From Paenibacillus sp. FSL W8-0426 (GTDB lineage Bacteria; Bacillota; Bacilli; Paenibacillales; Paenibacillaceae): a stretch of 64,000 nucleotides of DNA. This document shows, one piece after another, positions 42,587 to 50,510 of this stretch. The stretch is taken from assembly GCF_037969725.1 (NCBI RefSeq), contig NZ_CP150203.1, forward strand, positions 2,372,001 through 2,436,000, in the 5' to 3' direction. A program made the position numbers and the translations under genes. The notes beneath the pieces are model-generated. The model searched no databases, had not been told where the DNA came from, and worked only from the letters and a program-made list of their open reading frames with translations. Every line of letters begins with the position of its first letter. The first letter of the stretch is position 1.

Positions 42587-43426
42587 TTGAAAACAATGCG
42601 TTTGGTTTCGCTGTCTACCGGGGATAAATTGCCCCGTGCCAGGTCATATCGCGGCTTTCGCTACGTCAGTCTGCAGACGGGAGAACAGCCTCTTACCCGT
42701 TACGAGGGCGCCTTCAAATGTCGCTATGGGTACGGGCGAGCCGCCGAAACCGTGAATCAGGGAGATTCCGGGCAGGACTTTGCAGCGGTCAACATGGATG
42801 GGGATGTCGTTCATTTTGTGTTGTGCGATGGGGTCGGTATGAGCTATCTTGGTGATTTTGCCGCTCGATTTCTGGGCAATGCCCTGCTCGAATGGCTCGT
42901 CAGCACGCCGGTGCCCAGTGCCGAAGGCGTGGAACGTTTGCTTCGCGAACTGACGGTTCCCGCATCCGATCAGCTCTCCAAATTGAAGCCTTTGGACAAC
43001 TCGCCGCTGCTTCTGCGCGAAGTGCTGATGGAGAAGCTTCGCAGAGGCAGTCAGGCGATGTATGTATGCGGCAGGGTCGAGCTGGCGAAAGGAAACGGAA
43101 ACAGCCGCATGTGGCTCGCCTGGCAGGGGGACTTGAGAATCCGGATGTGGCGCAACGGGAAGGAACACTCGGCTCCTTTCCAGCAGATGCGCCGCTCCAG
43201 CGAGCGTTGGTCCACATTGGAAGGACCGGTTGGCGGCAAACCCCATGTATATGATGCCAAGTTGTCCGGTAAGGAGTCTTTCCGGCTGCAAATGTATACG
43301 GATGGATTGAACGACCTGGACGCCATTCACACCTATATCCCGGACGAGCACATTCAAGTGCTTCTTGATGCGGCCCACACGGGAGGGCTGGAAGACGATG
43401 CGGCATTGATCGAATTGGAGTGGTAA
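42587..43426 (+). CDS. PP2C-type phosphatase
   Basis: A 279-residue PP2C-family phosphatase: QGDSGQDFAAV and LCDGVGMSYLGDFAA (metal-binding Asp motif), AWQGDLRIRMW, MYTDGLND and GLEDDAALIELEW (C-terminal acidic motif). It should reverse phosphorylation by the kinase-like protein. Start chosen as TTG 42587, with AGGGGGA 6 nt before; ATG 42596 is a less well-spaced alternative. Eleven nt after the vWA gene and last gene of the locus. Confidence 0.82.
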   Translation: MKTMRLVSLSTGDKLPRARSYRGFRYVSLQTGEQPLTRYEGAFKCRYGYGRAAETVNQGDSGQDFAAVNMDGDVVHFVLCDGVGMSYLGDFAARFLGNALLEWLVSTPVPSAEGVERLLRELTVPASDQLSKLKPLDNSPLLLREVLMEKLRRGSQAMYVCGRVELAKGNGNSRMWLAWQGDLRIRMWRNGKEHSAPFQQMRRSSERWSTLEGPVGGKPHVYDAKLSGKESFRLQMYTDGLNDLDAIHTYIPDEHIQVLLDAAHTGGLEDDAALIELEW

Positions 43427-43452
43427 ACGGAAAATTGCGATGTGCATGATTT

Positions 43453-43468
43453 AAAAAGAGCTCTTTTT
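43453..43468. terminator. Palindromic terminator after PP2C gene
   Basis: AAAAAGAGCTCTTTTT, a perfect palindrome whose 3' half is a T-run. Short stem, so only moderate strength. Confidence 0.5.
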
Positions 43469-43525
43469 GGGTAATCTTGTGAAGAATTGCTTTACATAAG
43501 AGACTGCGGCGAAATAAATGCCACT

Positions 43526-43744
43526 ATATAGGTTGAACCAGACATTTACACGATCACGGAGAGGACAGAAAGAAGCTGGAGATGCGAAGCGCTCGCTTAA
43601 CAAGAACGCTGCATCGGAAGCATAGGCTTATCGCCGGATTTCCCCTTAAATAAGTGGATCAAAAAAATTTGGGGATCACAGCGATCGAAAGATGGTTCTG
43701 ACCACGTAGTGGCTCCGTGTAAAGATCATTGGTTCAACTTATAT
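43526..43744. repeat. Dispersed structured repeat with terminal inverted repeats
   Basis: ATATAGGTTGAACCA (43526-43540) and TGGTTCAACTTATAT (43730-43744) are 15-bp terminal inverted repeats with one mismatch. Inside are blocks shared with the copy at 62.9 kb: GCTGCATCGGAAGCATAGGC, TTATCGCCGGATTTCCCC and GGGGATCACAGCGATCG. CCGGATTT pairs with AAATTTGG, and CCAC-GTA-GTGG forms the 3' hairpin. No coding frame of note. It fills the gap between the ESX locus and the SDR gene. Confidence 0.75.
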
Positions 43745-43790
43745 CGTTTCCTCGTAGCCTCTAAGACACAAGAAAAAGGAGAGAGGAATC

Positions 43791-44597
43791 ATGACGCATC
43801 ATCATGACCGTTCCAGGTTTGCAGGCAAGGTGGCGATCATTACGGGAGCAGGTTCAGGCATCGGCAAGGCAGCGGCGCTGAAGCTGGCGAATGAAGGGGC
43901 ACAGGTCGCGTTGTTCGATCTGGTGAATGACCGGATTTCGGAGACTGCGGCGGAAATCAACGCGCTGCATGAAGGGTCCGCCCGAGCGTTCGATGTGGAC
44001 ATTTCCGACCCGGAACGCGTGGAAAGAGCGGTGCTGGAAACTGTGGAACTGTTCGGCGGCATCGATGTCGTGTTTGCCAACGCGGGCATCAATGGCGTAT
44101 CCGCTCCCATTGAGGACATTCAGGTGGAAGATTGGAAAAAGATCATCACCACCAATTTGGACGGCACGTTCTTTACCGTCAAATACGCTTTGCCGCATCT
44201 GAAGAAACGCAGGGGCGGCAGCATTATCATCACAAGTTCGATCAACGGCAATCAGCGCTTCTCCAGCTTCGGCATGTCCGGATACAGCACATCCAAGGCA
44301 GGGCAGGTGGCCTTCGCCAAAATGGCTGCATTGGAACTCGCGAAATTTAAAATTCGCGTTAACGTCATTTGTCCCGGTGCTATTGCGACCAATATTGATC
44401 AAAGTACGATCAAAACGGATGATTTGCAGGAGATCGTCATTCCGATTGAATTTCCGGAGGGGCAGCAGCCGCTGCAGGGCGGCCCGGGCAAGCCCGAACA
44501 GGTTGCCGACCTGGTTGCGTTTCTGGCCTCTTCCGAATCCGAGCACATCACGGGGGCCGAAATTGTCATTGACGGGGCGGAATCGCTGCTTAGTTAA
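43791..44597 (+). CDS. Short-chain dehydrogenase/reductase
   Basis: A 268-residue classical SDR: NAD(P)-binding motif GAGSGIG, NAG in VFANAGI, and the active-site YSTSK (YxxxK). Acts on an unknown alcohol, sugar or ketone. ATG at 43791 follows AAAGGAGAGAGG. It stands alone, with a terminator about 55 nt after the stop. Confidence 0.9.
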   Translation: MTHHHDRSRFAGKVAIITGAGSGIGKAAALKLANEGAQVALFDLVNDRISETAAEINALHEGSARAFDVDISDPERVERAVLETVELFGGIDVVFANAGINGVSAPIEDIQVEDWKKIITTNLDGTFFTVKYALPHLKKRRGGSIIITSSINGNQRFSSFGMSGYSTSKAGQVAFAKMAALELAKFKIRVNVICPGAIATNIDQSTIKTDDLQEIVIPIEFPEGQQPLQGGPGKPEQVADLVAFLASSESEHITGAEIVIDGAESLLS

Positions 44598-44651
44598 TCG
44601 TACTTCGGACTCTGTAAGCAGAGAAGAAATCATATGCAAGCACATAACGGT

Positions 44652-44671
44652 CGTTCCCCTGGAACGGCTTT
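44652..44671 (+). terminator. Terminator after SDR gene
   Basis: CGTTCC (44652-44657) pairs with GGAACG (44661-44666), then GCTTTTT. The rest of 44672-44952 shows no gene; a TATTAT at 44844-44849 is a weak -10 candidate for hrpB. Confidence 0.65.
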
Positions 44672-44952
44672 TTGTCATGCAGCGGCAAGGGTTAAAGGAT
44701 GTCACAGGTTGGCACATGGGAATATTCACAGGGGTCCGACAGTCAGTACTCGCAGTTCGATAGGGAATGGCCGAGATGACATCGACGTACGCCCTTGTTT
44801 GACGTACGAACGGGTGAGGATACCGTTTCAAGCTGATTTGTAGTATTATATCGCAAGCGAAGGTTTGTCCACGGATCGGGGAAAGAGTGCGGTCTACGCG
44901 TGATAAAACCGGGCAGTTGATCGTTTGTTTTAGGATAAGGGAGAGGTTATTC

Positions 44953-47466
44953 GTGGAAATGGAGTTGCCGATACAACAGATCATTCCCGAGCTGAGACAG
45001 CTGTTTCGGGATGGAGATACAGGGGTACTGACCGCCGAACCGGGCGCCGGAAAAACGACGGTGGTGCCGCTTGCGTTACTGGACGAACCTTGGGTCGAGG
45101 GACGCAAGCTGATCATGCTGGAGCCAAGGCGGCTTGCAGCGCGCTCCGCTGCGGCCCGCATGGCGGCTTCGCTTGGTGAAAAGGTGGGACAAACGGTCGG
45201 ATACCGCGTTCGCATGGATACCCGGGTGAGCGCGGAAACACGCATTGAGGTGGTGACCGAAGGTGTGCTGACACGCATGCTCCAGCAGGATCAAGGGCTT
45301 GAAGATACGGCGATGGTCATCTTCGACGAGTTCCATGAGCGTCATTTGCATGGGGATCTCGGGCTGGCGCTTGCGCTTGAATCCAGGGCATTGCTGCGTC
45401 CGGATCTGAAGCTGCTCGTCATGTCGGCGACGTTGGATCCGGTACCGGTCTGCGGATTGATGGGTGAGGGCACCAGATGGTTGGCGTGTCCCGGAAGAAC
45501 GTTCCCGGTGGAAACGAAGTATCTGCCCAAACCGGCGGCGGCTTCCGTGGAATCGTTCACGGCACAAGCCGTAGTCAGGGCGCTGAGGGAGCAGGAAGGG
45601 GACGTGCTGGTTTTTCTGCCGGGTGCGAGGGAAATTCACCGTACGGAACGGGAACTGGGCATCCTCGGGCTTCCGCCGCATGTTCAGGTGCACGCGCTAT
45701 ACGGCAGCATGCCTGTGGAACGTCAGGATGAAGCCGTTCGTCCGGCGGCGGCCGGCTGGCGCAAGGTCGTGTTGTCCACCTCGATCGCCGAATCGAGTTT
45801 AACGCTGACCGGCGTGAAGGTTGTGGTGGATGCCGGATTCAGCCGGGCGTCCGCGTTTTCGCCCCGCACCGGCATGAGCCGGCTCGTTACGCTGCCGGTG
45901 TCCAAGGCATCCGCGGACCAGCGGCGCGGGCGTGCGGGGCGCATCGCGCCCGGGGTGTGTTACCGGCTGTGGAGCGAAGAGGCTCACGGCGCGCTGCCGG
46001 AGGCGGCGCGTCCGGAGATCGCGTCCGCGGATCTGGCCCCGCTGGCGCTGGAGCTTGCGGCTTGGGGCGTCCGGCAGCCGGAGGAGCTGCAGTGGCTGGA
46101 CACCCCGCCTGCCGCAGCCTACGGCCAGGCACAGGCGCTGCTGCGCCAGCTGGGCGGCCTGGATGACGCAGGCCGCATCACGCCCTTCGGGCGGCGGATG
46201 AACGCGCTTGGCGTGCATCCGCGCTTGGCCGGCATGCTGCTCCGCGCGGCGGAGCTCGGGCTGGCCGGCTACGCCAGCGTGCTGGCGGCGCTGCTGCAGG
46301 ACCCGGCGGGCCTGCGGGGCAGCGGAAGCGCGGGCACGGACTTGCGCCCGCGCGTGGAGGCGCTGCTGTCGGCCGGCAGCAGCGCAGCGGCGCAGACGGC
46401 GGCGGCCGATGCGGCCGCCGTGCGGCGCCTGCTGCAGGAGAGCCGCCAGCTGCGCGCGGCGCTCGGCCCGGCGGCGCCAGACCCGGCCCGGCCGGACGAG
46501 GACAGCTGCGGATTGCTGCTGTCCTTCGCATACCCGGACCGGATCGCGCAGCGCCGGGAAGACGGCCGCTACCTGCTGAGCAGCGGCCGCGGGGTGCGGC
46601 TCCCCGCCACGGAGGCGCTGAGCCGGTCAGCCTATCTGGTCGCTGCCGATGCAGACGACCAGGGCGCGGACGCGGGCATTCTGCTCGCGGCCCCCGTCAG
46701 CGAACAGCGATTGCTGGATGCAAGCCCGCATCTGCTGCAGGAAGAAACACTCGTCGCCTGGGATCGCAGTACCCGCAGCGTGCGCGCAAAGCGCAAATGG
46801 CGCATCGGGGCGATCGTGGTCAAGGAAGGCTCCATCGCGCAGCCGCCGGAGGAGGACGTGCTGGAGGCCATGCTGGACGGCATTCGCCTGGAAGGGCCGG
46901 GCTGCCTGCCTTGGACGAAATCGTCCAGGCAGCTTGCGGACCGGCTGCGGTTCCTGCACCATCATTTGCCGGACTGGCCTGATCTGGCACCGGCCGCGGA
47001 CGGACTGTCCGCCGAGCTGCAGGAGCAGCTTCGGCCGTTCGTCACGGGCATGCGCTCGGTCCAGGACCTGAAAAGCTTGTCCATGCATGACATCCTGCTC
47101 AGCGGTTTGGATTGGGGGAAACGTCAGCAATTGGATGAGGAGGCACCGACCCATGTTCAGGTGCCGAGCGGTTCGCGCATTCCGGTCGATTACAGCGATC
47201 CTGAAGCTCCGACCTTGTCGGTCAGGCTGCAGGAAATGTTCGGCCAGCAGGAGACGCCGCGAATCGCCGGCGGCCGCGTGCCGCTGACGCTGCATCTGCT
47301 TTCCCCCGCGCAGCGACCGGTACAGGTCACCCGGGATCTGGCCAATTTTTGGCGGGAAACGTATTTTGACGTTAAAAAGGACCTGAAAGGCCGTTATCCA
47401 AAACACTACTGGCCCGACAATCCGCTGGAGGCTGTGGCCACGAACCGAGCCAAACCGCGTACATGA
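44953..47466 (+). CDS. hrpB: ATP-dependent helicase HrpB
   Basis: An 837-residue DExH helicase of the HrpB family. Walker A is AEPGAGKTT, motif II DEFHER, motif III SATLD, motif VI QRRGRAGR; the HrpB C-terminal domain ends in FWRETYFDVKKDLKGRYPKHYWPDN. Role in RNA metabolism is not well known. The segment around residues 350-560 (nt about 45.95-46.6 kb) is extremely GC-rich and Ala/Arg-rich. GTG at 44953 (AAGGGAGAGG upstream) is preferred; ATG 44959 is possible. Confidence 0.9.
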   Translation: MEMELPIQQIIPELRQLFRDGDTGVLTAEPGAGKTTVVPLALLDEPWVEGRKLIMLEPRRLAARSAAARMAASLGEKVGQTVGYRVRMDTRVSAETRIEVVTEGVLTRMLQQDQGLEDTAMVIFDEFHERHLHGDLGLALALESRALLRPDLKLLVMSATLDPVPVCGLMGEGTRWLACPGRTFPVETKYLPKPAAASVESFTAQAVVRALREQEGDVLVFLPGAREIHRTERELGILGLPPHVQVHALYGSMPVERQDEAVRPAAAGWRKVVLSTSIAESSLTLTGVKVVVDAGFSRASAFSPRTGMSRLVTLPVSKASADQRRGRAGRIAPGVCYRLWSEEAHGALPEAARPEIASADLAPLALELAAWGVRQPEELQWLDTPPAAAYGQAQALLRQLGGLDDAGRITPFGRRMNALGVHPRLAGMLLRAAELGLAGYASVLAALLQDPAGLRGSGSAGTDLRPRVEALLSAGSSAAAQTAAADAAAVRRLLQESRQLRAALGPAAPDPARPDEDSCGLLLSFAYPDRIAQRREDGRYLLSSGRGVRLPATEALSRSAYLVAADADDQGADAGILLAAPVSEQRLLDASPHLLQEETLVAWDRSTRSVRAKRKWRIGAIVVKEGSIAQPPEEDVLEAMLDGIRLEGPGCLPWTKSSRQLADRLRFLHHHLPDWPDLAPAADGLSAELQEQLRPFVTGMRSVQDLKSLSMHDILLSGLDWGKRQQLDEEAPTHVQVPSGSRIPVDYSDPEAPTLSVRLQEMFGQQETPRIAGGRVPLTLHLLSPAQRPVQVTRDLANFWRETYFDVKKDLKGRYPKHYWPDNPLEAVATNRAKPRT

Positions 47467-47479
47467 CAGCAACAACCCC

Positions 47480-47504
47480 GTTTGAATGCCGCGAGGGTGG
47501 GTAA
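47480..47504 (+). promoter_or_regulatory. Sigma-B-type promoter of stress protein gene
   Basis: GTTTGA (47480-47485), 13-nt spacer, GGGTAA (47499-47504). This is close to the sigma-B consensus GTTTAA-N13/14-GGGTAT, and the downstream gene is of the general-stress type. Confidence 0.6.
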
Positions 47505-47599
47505 ATACATAACGAACCACTCATAACAGACGGAGCCCCGCTGTACGGTGAAGGTACAGGGCAGGGTGCTGCCGGCTACAAACTGAGGAGGGATTGGTT

Positions 47600-48208
47600 A
47601 TGCAAAATAAAATCGTTGGTGTTTTCAATACGGAACGTGAGGCTTCCCAAGCAGTAGAAGCGTTGAAGCAGCACGGATTTCAGCCGGAAGAAATTTCGGT
47701 GGTAACGCAAGACCGGGATGAGCTGAGAGCGATTCGCGAGGAAACCGGCTCAAAAGCGCCGGAAGGCGTGGCTGCTGGTGCGGCGACTGGCGGCGTAATG
47801 GGCGGCGTGGTCGGGCTGCTGGCAGGCATCGGGGCGCTCGCCATTCCGGGCATCGGCCCGATTCTGGCCGCCGGACCGATCGCCGCTACGTTCACCGGGG
47901 CAGCGATTGGTGCAGGCGCTGGCGGACTCGTCGGCGGATTGGTCGGCATGGGAATACCGGAGGAGGATGCCCGGCAATACGAAGAATACGTTCGGGGCGG
48001 CAAAATTTTGCTGCTGGTTGATACATCCGATCGCGATTCGGTCGTGTATGATGTGTTTCGGAACAGCAGCGAGCTGAACCGGGACAGATATAACCATTAC
48101 GAGGCGGATCAAGCCAGGCCCGTAGAACGCACGGACCTGGACATGGAGGAACAGAGGCTGGAAGCGCAGACCAAAGCCGCGAAATACGGAAACAATACGT
48201 TCCTGTGA
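47600..48208 (+). CDS. General stress protein (YflT-like domain with glycine zipper)
   Basis: A 202-residue protein. The N-terminal domain (KIVGVFNTEREASQAVEALK; DEISVVTQD-like EEISVVTQDRDEL) matches YflT-type heat/stress domains. A glycine-rich hydrophobic centre (GAATGGVMGGVVGLLAGIGA; GAGAGGLVGGLVGMG) could insert in or associate with membranes. ATG at 47600 follows AGGAGGG. The sigma-B-like promoter suggests stress induction. Confidence 0.8.
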   Translation: MQNKIVGVFNTEREASQAVEALKQHGFQPEEISVVTQDRDELRAIREETGSKAPEGVAAGAATGGVMGGVVGLLAGIGALAIPGIGPILAAGPIAATFTGAAIGAGAGGLVGGLVGMGIPEEDARQYEEYVRGGKILLLVDTSDRDSVVYDVFRNSSELNRDRYNHYEADQARPVERTDLDMEEQRLEAQTKAAKYGNNTFL

Positions 48209-48578
48209 CGATCACGGAAACTTCGAAGTTGATCGGTTGCCGCTTGCGATTCTCTAAATGGGCATCTGGTAGATTCACGGCATGCGTGCTCGCGAGCCCA
48301 TGATTCGAATGTTATGCGGACAACATGAAAGAGAGGCTCGGATCAGCCCGGCCCTCCTGTCTGGCAGTCTACAAAAGCCGGTTTTCCTGTGGGGAAGCCG
48401 GCTTCTGTATGGCGTCCGGTGCCAGGCAACCCGGTTATGCGCGGGGGCGTTAGAGGGAAGCATGAATACATAGGGACAACGGATTTGTTTTTGAGATCTG
48501 GCCGTTCAAGGGAATATTCCCATCGGTGAATACATGATTTGATCATATCCAATATGATCGTGGAAGGAGGCGGCAGAG
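48209..48578. other. Intergenic region, 370 bp
   Basis: Contains a hairpin AAGCCGG (48375-48381)/CCGGCTT (48398-48404) without a strong T-run, probably the terminator of the stress gene. No supported gene on either strand. Confidence 0.4.
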
Positions 48579-49727
48579 ATTCCGAGGAAGGAACGAATCG
48601 CAGCTATTGAAAGTCTAAGAGGCATGGCTTTTGCCGCCGTTGTGCTGCAGCATGCCATCGCCCATTTTTCGCTTGTGCCGGAAACGCGGCTGGAAGACGG
48701 CGTGTTGCTGGCGATTTTGCTCATGGCAACCAAGTTTGCCGTGCCGTTATTTATTTTTATCACAGGTATGGTGCTGTTTTACAACACCGGGGAAAAGCTT
48801 CATTACGGACAATTCATGTTCAAACGATGGAAGGACGTCATTATTCCATATGTGATCTGGGCCTTGATTACGTTTGCTCTTACGCCGGGGATCTGGGCCG
48901 ATTTTGGTTGGCAGGAGATTCCCGGGCTGGCACTCAAGCTGATCACAGGCAAAACAAGCTCGCATTTCTGGTATATCATCATGTTGATTCAGTTCTATCT
49001 CGTATTTCCGCTGTTTTTGACAGCCGTACGATACGTGTACCGTCGATTTGACTCGAAGGGGCGGATGGTCGCCCTGCTGGTCTCCGGTGCAGCGTACCTG
49101 GTGCTTGCGGGACAACTCGGCAATATTGCGCGCGGCATGGAGAAGTTGAACATTCCGGTGCTCACGGACATGTTCACGACATATGCGGACCGCAATTTCC
49201 TGTACTTTTTCTTTTATTTTGTGCTGGGCGCGGCTGCCGGAATGGCCGTTCAGCGCTGGAACGAATGGGTCGAACGGTACCGTGGGGTATACTGGGCGGT
49301 GTTTATAATAACGGGTTTGCGGTTTATATATTTGTTACTGCAGGAATTTCAGAAGCCCGAAGGGATCCAGATCACGTTTTATACGGTAAGTCTGATCCGG
49401 CCGGACATGGCATTGTTTCTCGTTGCTTCCATCATGGTCATGTATGATCTGGCAAACAAATTGCGGCACCCCCGGACGTTGAAATGGCTCTCATGGATTG
49501 GCGGGGTTTCCTATGGCGGTTATTTAATGCACATGTTAATGCTCCGCTACAGCTATATCCCGGATGAACGAATTTATGTGGCGCTGGGTTTGAACCTGGT
49601 GATCCGCATGATCCTGACCTGGCTGCTCGCGCTTACGCTGTCATGCATACTCACTTGGATTGTTTCCAGGTTTGCTTGGGGCAGATGGATCGTTGGCACG
49701 GTTCCGGATCATAAGAAAAAAAGATAA
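48579..49727 (+). CDS. Membrane acyltransferase (acyltransferase 3 family) with apparent ATT start
   Basis: A 382-residue, ~10-helix membrane protein of the acyltransferase-3 family (O-acetylation of surface polysaccharide or similar). The family N-terminus, here KERIAAIESLRG followed by MAFAAVVLQH, is coded upstream of the first ATG (48624). The frame has no ATG, GTG or TTG before that point. ATT at 48579 is 8 nt after a perfect AAGGAGG (48564-48570), so ATT is the probable start. Later helices include FAVPLFIFITGMVLFY and SWIGGVSYGGYLMHM. A start at 48624 would remove the signature. Confidence 0.8.
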   Translation: MPRKERIAAIESLRGMAFAAVVLQHAIAHFSLVPETRLEDGVLLAILLMATKFAVPLFIFITGMVLFYNTGEKLHYGQFMFKRWKDVIIPYVIWALITFALTPGIWADFGWQEIPGLALKLITGKTSSHFWYIIMLIQFYLVFPLFLTAVRYVYRRFDSKGRMVALLVSGAAYLVLAGQLGNIARGMEKLNIPVLTDMFTTYADRNFLYFFFYFVLGAAAGMAVQRWNEWVERYRGVYWAVFIITGLRFIYLLLQEFQKPEGIQITFYTVSLIRPDMALFLVASIMVMYDLANKLRHPRTLKWLSWIGGVSYGGYLMHMLMLRYSYIPDERIYVALGLNLVIRMILTWLLALTLSCILTWIVSRFAWGRWIVGTVPDHKKKR

Positions 49728-49780
49728 TTTCTTAGAATGATGAATCAATCAACATATGAAAAATTCACAACAAACACACC
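49725..49780 (+). repeat. Direct repeat, copy 1
   Basis: TAATTTCT then ACATATGAAAAATTCAC; matches copy 2 at 49925-49980 over about 50 bp with several differences. The start words TAATTTCT are exactly 200 bp apart. Confidence 0.6.
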
Positions 49781-49801
49781 GCCCGCCGCCCGACCCGGGT
49801 C

Positions 49802-49891
49802 TTGACCAATGCTGCGCGAGAAGATGTTGGCAGTACAGTATCCGATATGCAGGCACGCGAACTGGCCGTTCCGATCGAATTTGTTAAATGA
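49802..49891 (+). pseudogene. Possible gene remnant between the direct repeats
   Basis: An in-frame stretch of 29 codons from TTG (49802) to TGA (49889-49891), reading TNAAREDVGSTVSDM then QARELAVPIEFVK. It has protein-like composition but no ribosome binding site and no recognised parent. It may be the C-terminal scar of a deleted gene. Confidence 0.25.
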
Positions 49892-49924
49892 CAGTCATCG
49901 CTTAAAAACATAAAGAGAACAACG

Positions 49925-49980
49925 TAATTTCTAAGTGTCAAAATTTAAACATATGAAAAATTCATAATAACAACACAGAG
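49925..49980 (+). repeat. Direct repeat, copy 2
   Basis: TAATTTCT ... AACATATGAAAAATTCATAA, second copy of the repeat at 49725, about 155 bp before the RTP-like gene. Could be a binding site of that protein (inference). Confidence 0.6.
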
Positions 49981-50065
49981 TGCCGCCGTTCTCACCCCCC
50001 GATATGACCTGCCTCCTGTCGCCGTTCTTGCGGACGTTTGCCTCTATCCTGAAAAACGGAGGAAG

Positions 50066-50095
50066 ATGGCAGAATGCGAACATAAGTTTTATAAT
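50066..50095 (+). promoter_or_regulatory. Promoter of the RTP-like gene
   Basis: ATGGCA (50066-50071), 18-nt spacer, perfect TATAAT (50090-50095), about 40 nt before the start at 50134. Confidence 0.6.
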
Positions 50096-50133
50096 GGAAT
50101 TAGCAAGTTTTGGACAAAGAGGGGGGAACGGGC

Positions 50134-50508
50134 ATGGCTTTTATGATTGCGCAGCGGGCATTTATCAAGCTCTATCTCATCACAATGGTCGAACAGCATA
50201 GAGGATATGGCTATGAGATGCTGGAGGCCATGAAGCAGGAATTCAAAGCTTACGGGTATGTACCGCCTCAGAGCGAGATCTACCGGGCACTGCACGAACT
50301 GGTGCAGCAGGGCATTTTTTATCGAACGAAAAAACTGAAAGGCAACGATCCCAAGGTGGATTTCCAGGAAATCGTATTGTACCATTTTACGCCAGACGGC
50401 GCGGAGAAAGCGGAGCTGTACAAAAAGCAGGTCAAAGCCGACTTGGACCGCTGTCTCGGCATGCTGCACAAGGCAGAGCAGGACAACTACGGCACGAAAG
50501 GAAGATGA
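50134..50508 (+). CDS. Replication terminator protein (RTP)-like winged-helix protein
   Basis: A 124-residue PadR-fold winged-helix protein. From memory, it aligns along its length with B. subtilis RTP: QRAFIKLYLITMVEQHRGYG, IYRALHELVQQGI, IVLYHF and AELYKKQVKADLDRC each have close counterparts (QRAFLKLYMITMTEQ, VYRSLHELLDDGI, VVLYQF, AKLYKKQLKVELDRC). RTP dimers bind Ter sites and arrest replication forks. It may instead act as a transcriptional regulator. ATG at 50134 follows GAGGGGGGAACGGGC. The stop overlaps an upstream ATG of the next gene. Confidence 0.8.
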   Translation: MAFMIAQRAFIKLYLITMVEQHRGYGYEMLEAMKQEFKAYGYVPPQSEIYRALHELVQQGIFYRTKKLKGNDPKVDFQEIVLYHFTPDGAEKAELYKKQVKADLDRCLGMLHKAEQDNYGTKGR

Positions 50509-50510
50509 GT

